From positions 1 to 51,180 of the IMG/VR virus record IMGVR_UViG_3300027909_000028: a DNA stretch of 51,180 nucleotides; one strand, 5' to 3'. The position numbers were made by a program, and so were the translations under genes. The stretch comes from a virus. Below, piece by piece: positions 21,606 through 29,432 of the stretch (position 1 is the stretch's first letter; every line of letters starts with the position of its first letter). Below the pieces are notes generated by a model that worked only from the letters and a program-made list of their open reading frames with translations, ran no database searches and was not told the origin of the DNA.

Positions 21606-21983
21606 CTATCCTCCAATGCCCTTTCCCCACTCTGGATGCTGTGCAAGGAACATGATCAAGGCCTCGTTAAGCGTGGGAAGCGCACCTATAGCTTGGACGA
21701 CTCCCACGTAGCGTGTAAAGGTCCGGATCTCGTCCGGTTCGAGCTTAGTGTTCGGTCGCGTATAGACCTGCAGTGGCCACTTAAGTGCGGAATTCATACT
21801 ATTACCGAGCCACCAAGCTACAAATCCCTTCACCTCTTTCCCACCTGGTTGATTCTTCTCGGGTGCGAAGACGTCCTTCAGGCGAATTGCTTCTTCCACT
21901 CGGCCGCTAAAACCTGTGTCGATGAGTAAGTTGAGTGTGTCACCATCGACAACTTCCAGCAGCTTTGCACGGTAGTCCCACAT
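21606..21983 (-). CDS. Staphylococcal-nuclease-like (SNase/TNase) protein
   Basis: 125 residues. The OB-fold nuclease start is clear: KLLEVVDGDTLNLLIDTGF (about 7-25), then EAIRLKDVFAPEKNQ (about 30-44), where the metal-binding Asp and the catalytic Arg/Glu of SNase are expected, and a later FTRYVGVV strand. These enzymes cut DNA or RNA with calcium. It is the last gene of the leftward half; ATG at 21983 follows AGGAGGCGAC. It may help degrade host DNA. Confidence 0.75.
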   Translation of the reverse strand: MWDYRAKLLEVVDGDTLNLLIDTGFSGRVEEAIRLKDVFAPEKNQPGGKEVKGFVAWWLGNSMNSALKWPLQVYTRPNTKLEPDEIRTFTRYVGVVQAIGALPTLNEALIMFLAQHPEWGKGIGG

Positions 21984-21991
21984 GTCGCCTC

Positions 21992-22252
21992 CTATGGACG
22001 TGGCTTTGGCCTTAAGGGCTGAGGAGGACGTGTCCGGGGCACTTCAGCCTCTGTGGCTTGTAGGCAACGGCCACACTTCGGTCGGATTGCCACTCCTCCT
22101 GGTTCGTCTGACCATTCGGCGCCATCACCTTTACCACACCTAGCCATGCGACCAAAGCCACGTTCGGTCTTCAGTACTAGGTGTGCCTTGGGTGGTCCCC
22201 AACTACGCATGGGCCGATCAGCATCGAATGCCCAGACACGTTCAACTGGCAC
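21992..22252 (-). CDS. Small basic protein with CxxC pair
   Basis: 86 residues from the GTG at 22252, which has GGAGGCGTA in front and overlaps the TAG of the resolvase gene. A longer ATG start inside the resolvase gene lacks a ribosome binding site. Features: MARCGKGDGAEW, then IRPKCGRCLQA, giving three to four cysteines that could bind zinc, and a Pro/Arg-rich tail (RTRPPQPLRPKPRP). Unknown function. Confidence 0.65.
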   Translation of the reverse strand: MPVERVWAFDADRPMRSWGPPKAHLVLKTERGFGRMARCGKGDGAEWSDEPGGVAIRPKCGRCLQATEAEVPRTRPPQPLRPKPRP

Positions 22253-22830
22253 TACGCCTCCTTCAGCATCTTGAGTAACCATTGCTGGTGCAAATTGAAG
22301 GTCATGAATTTCAACAGATGCCGTAGCGCATCCATTTCATGACGAGAGCCACCGTGTAGGCCGAGCTGAGCTAGTTTGAAGTTCGTCCAGAAGCCCTTAG
22401 CTTCTGAGGCCCCCTGCATGACGATGTCCTGGGCGAGCAGAAGACGCCTCTCGTACTCCTGTGCCAATAACTTGCAGACACCAACGTACTCGGCTGCCAT
22501 GAAGTTGATGCGCTCTCGCTCTCTAGCGTCGTCCTTGCGGTATTCGAACTTCTCACAGATCAGGACGACACCGGCCGTAGCAGAGACCTCCTGATCTGGC
22601 CCATTATCCTTAAGGAAGAACTTCAGGTCGTGAATAGTCTCACTAAGGTGCTTGTACAACCACCCATGTCCATCAGACTCAAGATTGAGAGTCTGTGTGT
22701 CGAAGTTGTGTCCAGGCACTGCAGGGTAGGGATGGTAGACAGCGATGCCACATCCGGGTCCGGGATCAACTGCGATGATGGCGAGCTTGCTACGATCCGA
22801 TGGCGGGGGCACCCTCAACTTTGGTGTCAT
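22252..22830 (-). CDS. RuvC-like Holliday junction resolvase
   Basis: 192 residues with the RNase H-fold signature of phage RuvC-like resolvases: KLAIIAVDPGPGCGIAVY (first catalytic Asp near residue 22), VVLICEKFEYR (catalytic Glu near 93) and SRHEMDALRHLLKFM (C-terminal Asp near 170). It would resolve branched replication and recombination intermediates before packaging. ATG at 22830 has ACAGGAGAACTGT upstream and overlaps the preceding gene by 41 bases. Confidence 0.85.
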   Translation of the reverse strand: MTPKLRVPPPSDRSKLAIIAVDPGPGCGIAVYHPYPAVPGHNFDTQTLNLESDGHGWLYKHLSETIHDLKFFLKDNGPDQEVSATAGVVLICEKFEYRKDDARERERINFMAAEYVGVCKLLAQEYERRLLLAQDIVMQGASEAKGFWTNFKLAQLGLHGGSRHEMDALRHLLKFMTFNLHQQWLLKMLKEA

Positions 22831-23200
22831 ACAGTTCTCCTGTTATCGTGATCAGGGATGGAGAGCCCCACCCAAGTGCCTCTCGGATGATCAGGTCGGC
22901 GTTGTCAAGCGCAATCTCGAACTCGCCACGGTGACTTGAAAGGCTTCCGCGCAGGTTGGCCCGCAAGTCATTGATGCTCCAGACGGCCTTACGCAGGTCG
23001 TGGACGTACGGGTGTTCTTGCGAATCGACGCCCTCCGTCGCCTTGCGGAGCCGCTTGTACACCAGGACGGTCTGCTCGTGATTCGGACAAACGATCACTC
23101 GCGACCAGTTCGGATACTGGAGAGTAGGCTCTCCTTCCATGATCCAGTCGATAAGCGCCTGTGTCTTACCTGATTGTCTATTACCCAGAAACACTTTCAT
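22790..23200 (-). CDS. P-loop ATPase-like protein
   Basis: 136 residues. MKVFLGNRQSGKTQALIDWI gives a Walker A motif at residues 6-13 right at the N-terminus; VIVCPNHEQTVLVYKRL and NADLIIREALGWG follow as possible strands, but a clear Walker B is not visible. It resembles the short phage ATPase or terminase-like P-loop proteins. The start is preceded by a weak AGGA and by the composite repeat and structured element C in its leader. Confidence 0.65.
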   Translation of the reverse strand: MKVFLGNRQSGKTQALIDWIMEGEPTLQYPNWSRVIVCPNHEQTVLVYKRLRKATEGVDSQEHPYVHDLRKAVWSINDLRANLRGSLSSHRGEFEIALDNADLIIREALGWGSPSLITITGELYDTKVEGAPAIGS

Positions 23201-23213
23201 GTCATAGTCCTAG

Positions 23214-23258
23214 CCCGTGTGGAGGTGTGTGAATGAATCAGTGGGTTGTTAAACAAGG
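23214..23258 (+). repeat. Composite repeat CCCGTGTGG / TTGTTAAACAAGG
   Basis: CCCGTGTGG (23214-23222) and TTGTTAAACAAGG (23246-23258), 32 bases apart, with GTGTGTGAATGAATC between them; nearly the same middle block occurs in the copy at 30146. It lies in the leader of the leftward P-loop gene and abuts structured element C. Confidence 0.8.
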
Positions 23259-23263
23259 GACCT

Positions 23264-23381
23264 GATAGACTCTAAATAGACTCGCAAGATCCTCGAGCTT
23301 ACCTACTCTATAGATACGCTCTGTCATCGCGTCTATTTAGAGTCTATCAAGTCTAACAAGCAGTCTCAGCTAACGCGCACC
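23264..23381 (-). repeat. Structured element, copy C
   Basis: Read on the minus strand: GTTAGCTGAGACTGCTTG, TTAGACTTGATAGACTC, then GGATCTTGCGAGTCTA. A perfect 18-bp inverted repeat (23264-23281 with 23331-23348; GATAGACTCTAAATAGAC and its complement) encloses a 49-base loop. The element shares both ends with copy B (plus strand, 40321) and copy A (plus strand, 11831). It overlaps the last codons of the HNH gene. Confidence 0.8.
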
Positions 23382-23777
23382 TAGCTCACTAGCTAGGCGG
23401 TGCTCCAGGCCTTCTTTCTCGGCAGTGAGTTCGTCAATCTTGGCCTGGAGTACTGCAATGCGTGCCCGGATGCTTGACGTGTTGCGGGGAATGATCTCCA
23501 AGTTCCCCTTGTCGAGGTTCCTCCTGTCTCCGTCCTTGAATCGAACGATCTCGTCGGGCAGAAGTGGTCGTCCCAACATCTCCTCGGCAAGGAGGTGATG
23601 AGTCAACCGCCAGCCAGAAGTAGTTTTGGTATTGTGATACCCGTTCACGTTGATGAGGGTCGAGCCAACTTCGCTTGTCTGACCTCTAGGCATGAAATCA
23701 CCATCCAATACGGAGACCAGTATACGGTCAGGATAATGGCAAGGGTTAACAGGAACACGAGGATGACGATTTGCCAT
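23370..23777 (-). CDS. HNH endonuclease-like protein with altered motif
   Basis: 135 residues. TSGWRLTHHLLAEEMLGRPL, then DEIVRFKDGDRRNLDKGNLE and II follow the HNH_3 pattern closely (RxxAExxLGRPLxPxExVxHxDGxxxNNxxxNLE), but the usual HH/HK pair before the NGD-like turn is RF here, so a key metal His is missing. The C-terminal 40 residues form a coiled coil (IAVLQAKIDELTAEKEGLEH). It may be a DNA-binding relic of a homing enzyme. It ends inside structured element C. Confidence 0.7.
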   Translation of the reverse strand: MANRHPRVPVNPCHYPDRILVSVLDGDFMPRGQTSEVGSTLINVNGYHNTKTTSGWRLTHHLLAEEMLGRPLLPDEIVRFKDGDRRNLDKGNLEIIPRNTSSIRARIAVLQAKIDELTAEKEGLEHRLASELGAR

Positions 23778-23780
23778 CCC

Positions 23781-24053
23781 TTAAGCATGGGCTCTCCATT
23801 GAAGCTCGTCGGTGTGTCGGAGGTGGATAGTCATACGGACGTACTGACGTTGTCTGACGTAGTACTGGTCTTCACGTTGCCCAAGTCGATGTGAGTTCTC
23901 GGACCTTGGCACATCGACAAAGGAACCGTTCCAGAGGTGCACTATGTACATGTACACCTCGTTGAGGAGCCACATGAATGGTTCCGTTGTAGCTAGGACG
24001 ACCATTAGGGCCGTCACGGCAATTCCGAGTATGATTGAAAGTGTTAGAATCAT
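23781..24053 (-). CDS. Single-pass membrane protein
   Basis: 90 residues. The first 22 (MILTLSIILGIAVTALMVVL) are a hydrophobic signal-anchor; a second moderately hydrophobic stretch FMWLLNEVYMYIVHLW follows; the rest is basic and polar. ATG at 24053 has GAAGGTAGAC in front. Unknown function; it stands between the polymerase and the HNH gene. Confidence 0.65.
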   Translation of the reverse strand: MILTLSIILGIAVTALMVVLATTEPFMWLLNEVYMYIVHLWNGSFVDVPRSENSHRLGQREDQYYVRQRQYVRMTIHLRHTDELQWRAHA

Positions 24054-24062
24054 GTCTACCTT

Positions 24063-26393
24063 CTAGAGGTCACCCCAGGTTTTCCCGAAGGATAGGTCAA
24101 CTGGGAAGGGGACGTAGTTTGTGTACTTGGCTGCTTCGGAGACCATAATCTCCTGCAGCAGCGTGGACACTCGGTCGGCGTTAGATTCGGGACACTCGAC
24201 GACCAAAGCGTCATGGATCGTGAGCCTGATCCATCCCAGACCACGTAGCAGTGGCCGCAGACGTACAAGTGCGCCCAGGCAGATGTCGGATGCAGTGGAC
24301 TGCGGCAGAAAGGACAGTGCCTCGTTAAGCACGTCCTTGCGATTGTCGTTCGTGATGAGCCAAAACCTGCGTTTACGGCCAAACGGTGTGACAAGGTCTT
24401 CTCCGTTCAGGACGCGTTCTTGTGTCCTCTGTTGCCAGAGGGCTGTTTTAGGTATTAGGTCCATAAACTCCTTCAGGCGTCGTTCTGCTTCCTTGACTGA
24501 CATACGGTACTCCATAGCAATGGAGAATGCCTGTCGTCCGTAACTCAGGCCGTAGAAGAACGCCTTCGTGCGAACGCGTTCTTCTTTGGCCCACTTGCCT
24601 ACACCGTACAGTTGGTCTGACATGTCGTTGAAGATGTCAATGTCGGGATTGCTAAACACGTGCTGCAGGTAGTCGTCTTGTGCCATAGTGGCGATGATGC
24701 GACCTTCGGCTTGTTTGTAGTCTGCCTGAATCAGTACGTGACTTGGCTGTGCGACTGTAAACTGCCGTCGGATCGTCGAATTTCGCACGATATTCTGTAG
24801 GTTCGGATTACGACTAGCAAGCCGTCCGGATGTGGTTCCGTGGAGCATGTATGTTGTATACACCCGACCGCGGTATGTCCGTTTCCTAATGCCTTTGACA
24901 TATGTACCGTAAAGCTTCTGTTCTCGTCGGTGCTGCAACAGGCAGAGCACGAAATTCTGGACCGGTCCGGGTGCCAGCCTTTCCAGGAGTCGCTTGAGGG
25001 TATCCTCATTTGTAGAACCAACGGTAATAGCACAGGATTCAAGGAATCTTCTGACTTGAAGTGGGGATCTTGGGTTAAGTCCGGTAGTATCACCACCGGT
25101 CGCTTCGCTGACGTGTGCATTAAGTTCCTCTTCCAGTTTCTCAAGTACGACGAGGTATTCCGTGTCCAGCCTGCGGCTGTACTCCTTGTCGATCTTGATC
25201 CCGTTCATTTCGAGGTACATGAGTTGGTTTGAGGCCGCCACCATGTAGTCATGCACGCGTCGGAGGTCTTCCCGGTCGAGATCCTTTTCAAACAGTTCGA
25301 AGAGGTCCCACGTGCATGCCACGTCGAGGGCGTTGTACTTGTATAGGATCTCTCGAGGGATGTTTGCGTAGTTCCCGCCTTTGGGAACGTACTTCAGGAT
25401 TTCGTCATCATACTTGGGAGCGCCGAGTCTTTCCACAGCCAGAACCTTGAGTCCATGTTGGCCCGGACGTTCGTCAAGAGCGTAGCTGGCGAGCATGGTG
25501 TCGAACCAGAGTTCAAGTGGGCCCAGGTGTGGAAAAAGCCCTGCCAGATCGAATTTGCCGTTGTGAGCAATGATTCTGGTGTTACGTAGTAGTTCTCCGA
25601 GTGCATCCAGAACAGCCCTGTCGGAAAGTGCACCAGACCCAAGTACCACCGCTTTTCCTTGTGCGTAAGCAAGTCCCACGCAGAGGAGATCGAACTCATT
25701 TGGATGGGCGAAAGAGAAGTCCTTCTCGATGCCGACCTCAATGTCCACGACAAGTCTGCTCGCAACTCGTCGAAGTTCTCCGATGACGGCAAGCGCGTCA
25801 GCAGGATCGTCAAAGTATCTCCAGTCCGGTGGACTCCAAACACTTGCTCCGACCTCCTTGGTCAGCTTGCCAACATCAGTTACAAGGGACGGGAAGGCGT
25901 CCGGATTTCGAAGACAATAGGCTGTGTGCCATGTAGGTACAACCCTTTCAACAGCACTATCGCGAAGTCCTGCTGTGACTTGCTTGGGAGGACCGACGCG
26001 TAGTTGCGTGATGGTCCTTGTATCGTCAACAAGAGCAGACGTCGCGGTGGCTCCAAGAGCAAGTACGTCTCTGGTGGATGTGTTAGCGATTTCGTCAAGG
26101 AGGCGTTTACGACACGCAGTAGTCGCAGCCTTAGGAGGAGTCGCGTTACCTGGAGGGCGACACGACACCACGTTGGTGTAGGCGACTGCAGAGCGTGGGT
26201 ACCCATAGTGCTTGAGTACGCGGTCGAGTAGTTGACCGGAGGGACCGGTAAATGGACGACCCCTGGTCGCTTCTTGGAAGCCCGGTGCCTCACCGACAAC
26301 AACAAGTCGCGGGTTCTCCGGAATTTCGGACGGGACATATTTTTCATCCTTAAGCGGACATTTGTCGCAGTCAGCTAACGGGTGCTTCGACAT
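24063..26393 (-). CDS. Uracil-DNA glycosylase / DNA polymerase I fusion
   Basis: 776 residues from the ATG at 26393. Residues about 1-180 are a family 4/5-type UDG: CDKCPL, GEAPGFQEATRGRPFTGPSG and YTNVVSCRPPGN, with four cysteines placed as for the 4Fe-4S cluster. Residues about 200-390 are the DEDD 3'-5' exonuclease (VVDIEVG, IIAHNGKFDLAGL, KYNALDVACTWDL). The rest is family A polymerase: motif A DYKQAEGRIIA, the O-helix region RVRTKAFFYGLSYGRQ and motif C TIHDALVVECPE. No 5'-3' exonuclease is present. The start overlaps the end of the DpdA-like gene, so repair, replication and base modification genes are translationally linked. Confidence 0.93.
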   Translation of the reverse strand: MSKHPLADCDKCPLKDEKYVPSEIPENPRLVVVGEAPGFQEATRGRPFTGPSGQLLDRVLKHYGYPRSAVAYTNVVSCRPPGNATPPKAATTACRKRLLDEIANTSTRDVLALGATATSALVDDTRTITQLRVGPPKQVTAGLRDSAVERVVPTWHTAYCLRNPDAFPSLVTDVGKLTKEVGASVWSPPDWRYFDDPADALAVIGELRRVASRLVVDIEVGIEKDFSFAHPNEFDLLCVGLAYAQGKAVVLGSGALSDRAVLDALGELLRNTRIIAHNGKFDLAGLFPHLGPLELWFDTMLASYALDERPGQHGLKVLAVERLGAPKYDDEILKYVPKGGNYANIPREILYKYNALDVACTWDLFELFEKDLDREDLRRVHDYMVAASNQLMYLEMNGIKIDKEYSRRLDTEYLVVLEKLEEELNAHVSEATGGDTTGLNPRSPLQVRRFLESCAITVGSTNEDTLKRLLERLAPGPVQNFVLCLLQHRREQKLYGTYVKGIRKRTYRGRVYTTYMLHGTTSGRLASRNPNLQNIVRNSTIRRQFTVAQPSHVLIQADYKQAEGRIIATMAQDDYLQHVFSNPDIDIFNDMSDQLYGVGKWAKEERVRTKAFFYGLSYGRQAFSIAMEYRMSVKEAERRLKEFMDLIPKTALWQQRTQERVLNGEDLVTPFGRKRRFWLITNDNRKDVLNEALSFLPQSTASDICLGALVRLRPLLRGLGWIRLTIHDALVVECPESNADRVSTLLQEIMVSEAAKYTNYVPFPVDLSFGKTWGDL

Positions 26394-27141
26394 CAAGCCA
26401 TCCAAACATAGTCTGAATATTCCGGCGGAGGAGATCAGGATCGAAGTCCCTTACGTCCTTGAAGTAACCATCGGGTCGCTTTACGGCTGCAGGTTTCTTA
26501 ACGTCGAGTCTCTCACCAGCTAATGCATAGTTGAAGGGCATCGATGTGTCGACTGAACGAACGTGTGGTGCATAGTGTGCTGCTTGTGCAATTTCCCTTG
26601 GCCACCAGTGACTTGTGCCCAGGAAGTGAATCTGAAATCTGTTCGGGTACGTTTCGTGTGTCCAGTTCGCCAGATCGATCCGCATAGCGGGCTTCCACTG
26701 AGTCACTAGGCATCGCGGGAGCCCAACGGTGTCAATCTCTGCAATGTCGACGTACTGAGTGATTAGGGCCTGAATGTCGTCTGTGTTGTTTCCATGTGCG
26801 ACTGCCATAAGTCGCAGGCCAGTGGTGTAGGGTTTCGGAAGCTGCTTTGCCTCCTTGAGGAACTTTCCGATGGCCGTTAGTGTCCTGTGGCCATCGTGCA
26901 TCACGTCAGGCAGCACTAGCTCACTTGCACCGATCCTGGTCGATGTGATCACCAGTGCCTTTGTGGACAGGTGCTCGTCCTCGGCAATGCCATTGTCAAG
27001 GACGATGAAGTCTCCCCGTCGCTCTGCCTTCGCATACTCCCGGAGATAGTCACCGGCATCAATATGTGCCAACGCCAGCTGGAAGCTCGACAGGTGTATG
27101 TAGTTTTCCCAGCCCTTCGGGGGAATAAGGGCTAGTTGCAT
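26371..27141 (-). CDS. dpdA: DpdA-like DNA 7-deazaguanine transglycosylase
   Basis: 256 residues, a TIM-barrel protein related to tRNA-guanine transglycosylases. Motifs visible: VLDNG (47-51), LPDVMHDG (77-84, expected catalytic/base-binding Asp), DTVGLPR (137-143), IHFLGTS (171-177) and SVDTSMPFNYA (196-206, second catalytic Asp region). The Cys-rich zinc site of cellular TGT is not evident, as in short phage DpdA forms. Known phage DpdA enzymes exchange guanine in DNA for a 7-deazaguanine. Its neighbours supply that base: FolE, QueE, QueD and QueC lie just upstream in the same leftward operon. ATG at 27141 follows AGGAGGCTAAC. Confidence 0.88.
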   Translation of the reverse strand: MQLALIPPKGWENYIHLSSFQLALAHIDAGDYLREYAKAERRGDFIVLDNGIAEDEHLSTKALVITSTRIGASELVLPDVMHDGHRTLTAIGKFLKEAKQLPKPYTTGLRLMAVAHGNNTDDIQALITQYVDIAEIDTVGLPRCLVTQWKPAMRIDLANWTHETYPNRFQIHFLGTSHWWPREIAQAAHYAPHVRSVDTSMPFNYALAGERLDVKKPAAVKRPDGYFKDVRDFDPDLLRRNIQTMFGWLDVEAPVS

Positions 27142-27142
27142 G

Positions 27143-27421
27143 TTAGCCTCCTGCGAATGGATTGCGGACTGCGTCCTTGCCCAGCGGATCAGGCTTCTGC
27201 TCTGGGAACACTAGTTGGTACTGCAGAAGCCACAACTTGATGAACGTGTACCTTGCATAGTTGGCCAAGTCAGCAACTTCCTCCAGCGCCATCTGAATGG
27301 AGTCGAGCTCAAGGAACTTGACTGGTCCATACTTCTCGGCACCCATATCGTGCCTGTCTTGGATCATGTTCTCGAAGGCGAGGTTCGCTGCATCGAGGGC
27401 TTCTGGGGTCAGTTCAGCCAT
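27143..27421 (-). CDS. Small helical protein, MazG-like signature
   Basis: 92 residues. RHDMGAEKYGPVKFLELDSI, then MALEEVADLANYARYTFIKL resemble the E-E-x-x-D-x-x-NYA helix pair of all-alpha NTP pyrophosphatases (MazG/dATP-dGTP pyrophosphohydrolase type), although the second acidic motif is short. It lies between MazG and DpdA with one-base spacing, so it may help clean the dNTP pool or regulate base modification. Assignment uncertain. Confidence 0.6.
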   Translation of the reverse strand: MAELTPEALDAANLAFENMIQDRHDMGAEKYGPVKFLELDSIQMALEEVADLANYARYTFIKLWLLQYQLVFPEQKPDPLGKDAVRNPFAGG

Positions 27422-27423
27422 TA

Positions 27424-27816
27424 TTATCCCTTGTCCAGTAGCCAGTGACCCTCACGCTGTTCCGGAATGGTACCAATGTCCTGTGTTGGTCCCCATCGCA
27501 GTTCGCAGATCGCCCGCTTCTTCTGGTACTCAGCGTACAAGTCGAAGTCGAGGACGTAGACGAGGTTCATGAGGTAGATGAACACGTCAACGATCTCTCC
27601 GACGATGTCGTCACGACTCTGCTCCAGGGAGTGCGTGCCACGCCAGACCTTCTTGACCGCATTTGCCACTTCGCCTGCTTCTCCAGCCAGTGCCAGTGTG
27701 AAGTAGGCAAGGAGTGCCTCGTCCTTGCGATGACGATTGTCCGGGAACCAGCGCTCTGAGTCGGACAAGCACTGCTGGGCAATTTCGAGGAGTGCCCTTG
27801 AGTAGTCTGGTATCAC
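27424..27816 (-). CDS. MazG-like nucleotide pyrophosphohydrolase
   Basis: 130 residues from the GTG at 27816, which overlaps the folE stop (GTGA). The MazG core is plain: ALAGEAGEVANAVKKVWRG, followed by DDIVGEIVDVFIYLMNLVY, giving the E-x2-E...E-x2-D metal-binding set. Phage MazG enzymes hydrolyse NTPs/dNTPs, and a MazG-like gene beside a base-modification cluster fits nucleotide pool control. Confidence 0.85.
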   Translation of the reverse strand: MIPDYSRALLEIAQQCLSDSERWFPDNRHRKDEALLAYFTLALAGEAGEVANAVKKVWRGTHSLEQSRDDIVGEIVDVFIYLMNLVYVLDFDLYAEYQKKRAICELRWGPTQDIGTIPEQREGHWLLDKG

Positions 27817-28478
27817 TTGCTGACTCCAATGATCTGAAGGAACTCGGCCTTGGCTGTGCGGGTGTGGTCGCTATACACGCCACGCATGTCTGATGTAGTT
27901 GTGATGGTACCGGGGGTCTGTACTCCTCGAATGGTCATGCACATGTGCTCTGCTTGCACCATGACCGCAAGGCCTCGTGGTTCAAGTCGATCGAAGAGGA
28001 AGTCGGCGATCTGCCTTGTCATTCGCTCCTGGATCTGTAGCCGGCGTGCAAAGTGGTGTGCGACCCGTGCAAGCTTGCTCAGGCCACAGATGAGCTGGTC
28101 AGGTATGTAGGCAATGTGTACTTTGCCTACGAAGGGAATGACGTGGTGATTACAGACGGACACGAACGAGATGTTCGCCATAGCAATCATCTCGTCCATG
28201 CCATCATTTTTGAACTGAGCCCACTTGAGGCAGTCCTCAAGGTGATCGGGTGTCATTAAGTCGGGGCGGCACTGTGTAAGTTCATCCAACATGTTTACGA
28301 ATCGTTGAGGTGTCTTTTTGCCGTGCTCGTCTTGAACCAAACCTGCATGCACGCTCAATATGGTCTCAGCCAAGTCTGCTGACCTCGGTATGTCTGAGGC
28401 ATGAACTTGCTGGTGAGGAATCATGTAGTCGACAGCCTCTTTGGCAAGGGCTGCATAGTGGTCAGACGGGTTAGGCAA
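27813..28478 (-). CDS. folE: GTP cyclohydrolase I
   Basis: 221 residues from a TTG at 28478, chosen because TTGGAGTG sits at correct spacing and the start falls right at the queE stop; longer frames run inside queE. Motifs: SVCNHHVIPFVGKVHIAYIP, GLSKLARVAHHFARRLQIQE and AEHMCMTIRGVQTPG, supplying the Cys/His/Cys zinc site and GTP-binding residues. The usual CEHH is CNHH here. It converts GTP to dihydroneopterin triphosphate, the first step towards preQ0. Confidence 0.93.
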   Translation of the reverse strand: MPNPSDHYAALAKEAVDYMIPHQQVHASDIPRSADLAETILSVHAGLVQDEHGKKTPQRFVNMLDELTQCRPDLMTPDHLEDCLKWAQFKNDGMDEMIAMANISFVSVCNHHVIPFVGKVHIAYIPDQLICGLSKLARVAHHFARRLQIQERMTRQIADFLFDRLEPRGLAVMVQAEHMCMTIRGVQTPGTITTTSDMRGVYSDHTRTAKAEFLQIIGVSK

Positions 28479-28479
28479 C

Positions 28480-29172
28480 TTACACTCCAATCGTGTCGGC
28501 TCCGAAAACGTACTTGTGCACTTGGATGTTAAGGTTCCATGGAACTTCGGCATTGTTGATCCACCGGACTAGCTTCTCCGGTGTTAAACTACCCCAAACG
28601 GGTCCACACCACACCACAGGGCGATCGGCGGGGTTGGGCTTGTATATCAGGAACGTTTGCCAGTTCTGCAGTGCCCGATCGAAGTCAGCCTGGTCCTTGA
28701 TTGTGAACTTGATGGCGTCGCTTGGACCGAGGCGGTTGAGGTTGGGCTCGAGGATCGCGTCGTCCGGGAACTCGCCTGAGCCTGGAAGCTTCCAGTCCAG
28801 GATGAAGGTGTCGACGAGGTCAACATCCTTCGGCCACCGAAGCGAGCCGTTCGTGAACACCTCGATGGTCCTGCCGCGCGCCTTGATGGCTGCCCAAACG
28901 TGCTGCAGGTCATTGTGGTTCTGCAGGAACGGTTCTCCGCCTGTGAAGCAGATGTTCGTGATCGGATCACTGAGAATCCTGTCAGACAGGTCCTCGGGCG
29001 TGATGAACTGTTGTGTCTTAGTGAAGATTGCCGGGTCGATGGCGTGCTGCGTGTCGCAAGGCCAGCCCGCGCACTTGAAGTTACATCCAGCAAAGCGAAC
29101 GAACATGGTTGGCTTACCAGTGTTCGGTCCTTCGCCTTGGAAGCTGTTGTACCGTTCAACGAGTCTTAGCAT
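28480..29172 (-). CDS. queE: 7-carboxy-7-deazaguanine synthase (radical SAM)
   Basis: 230 residues from the ATG at 29172, overlapping the previous stop by eight bases. NSFQGEGPNTGKPTMFVRFA leads into the cluster motif GCNFKCAGWPCDTQ; later NICFTGGEPFLQ and IEVFTNGSL are standard QueE elements. The cysteines are spaced C-x3-C-x4-C, whereas radical SAM enzymes normally have C-x3-C-x2-C. It turns 6-carboxy-tetrahydropterin into 7-carboxy-7-deazaguanine, using S-adenosylmethionine and a 4Fe-4S cluster. Confidence 0.92.
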   Translation of the reverse strand: MLRLVERYNSFQGEGPNTGKPTMFVRFAGCNFKCAGWPCDTQHAIDPAIFTKTQQFITPEDLSDRILSDPITNICFTGGEPFLQNHNDLQHVWAAIKARGRTIEVFTNGSLRWPKDVDLVDTFILDWKLPGSGEFPDDAILEPNLNRLGPSDAIKFTIKDQADFDRALQNWQTFLIYKPNPADRPVVWCGPVWGSLTPEKLVRWINNAEVPWNLNIQVHKYVFGADTIGV

Positions 29173-29432
29173 GGCAAGCCCTTTAGTTGGTCGAGTGGAC
29201 CCTCGAAGTAGCCCCAGGATGTGTTGACCCGAATGCGTGGTGGGTAGAACCTCTCTACCCACGCCTTGTGCACCTTCATAGTGCTACCGTCTGGTCTGCG
29301 GACTACCAGTTCACCTGGCATGTATCCTGCACCAGGTCGCTTGATGATGCCTACCACTCTCCCGAGCGGCACGTCTGGACGGGTCGTGTGATGTAGTTGG
29401 ACGTCCATACCCAACTTGACTTCACCATTCAT
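29166..29432 (-). CDS. Small basic protein of unknown function
   Basis: 88 residues, predicted beta-rich (LGRVVGIIKRPGAGYMPGEL, then VVRRPDGSTMKVHKAWVERF), resembling small SH3-like or KOW-like barrels. Both ends overlap neighbours (queE downstream, the 79-residue gene upstream), so it is part of the coupled modification operon. Function unknown. Confidence 0.7.
   Translation of the reverse strand: MNGEVKLGMDVQLHHTTRPDVPLGRVVGIIKRPGAGYMPGELVVRRPDGSTMKVHKAWVERFYPPRIRVNTSWGYFEGPLDQLKGLPC

Noticed and set aside
28493-29227. Plus-strand open frame opposite queE
   Set aside because: queE is unmistakable; the antisense frame has no ribosome binding site or recognisable sequence.
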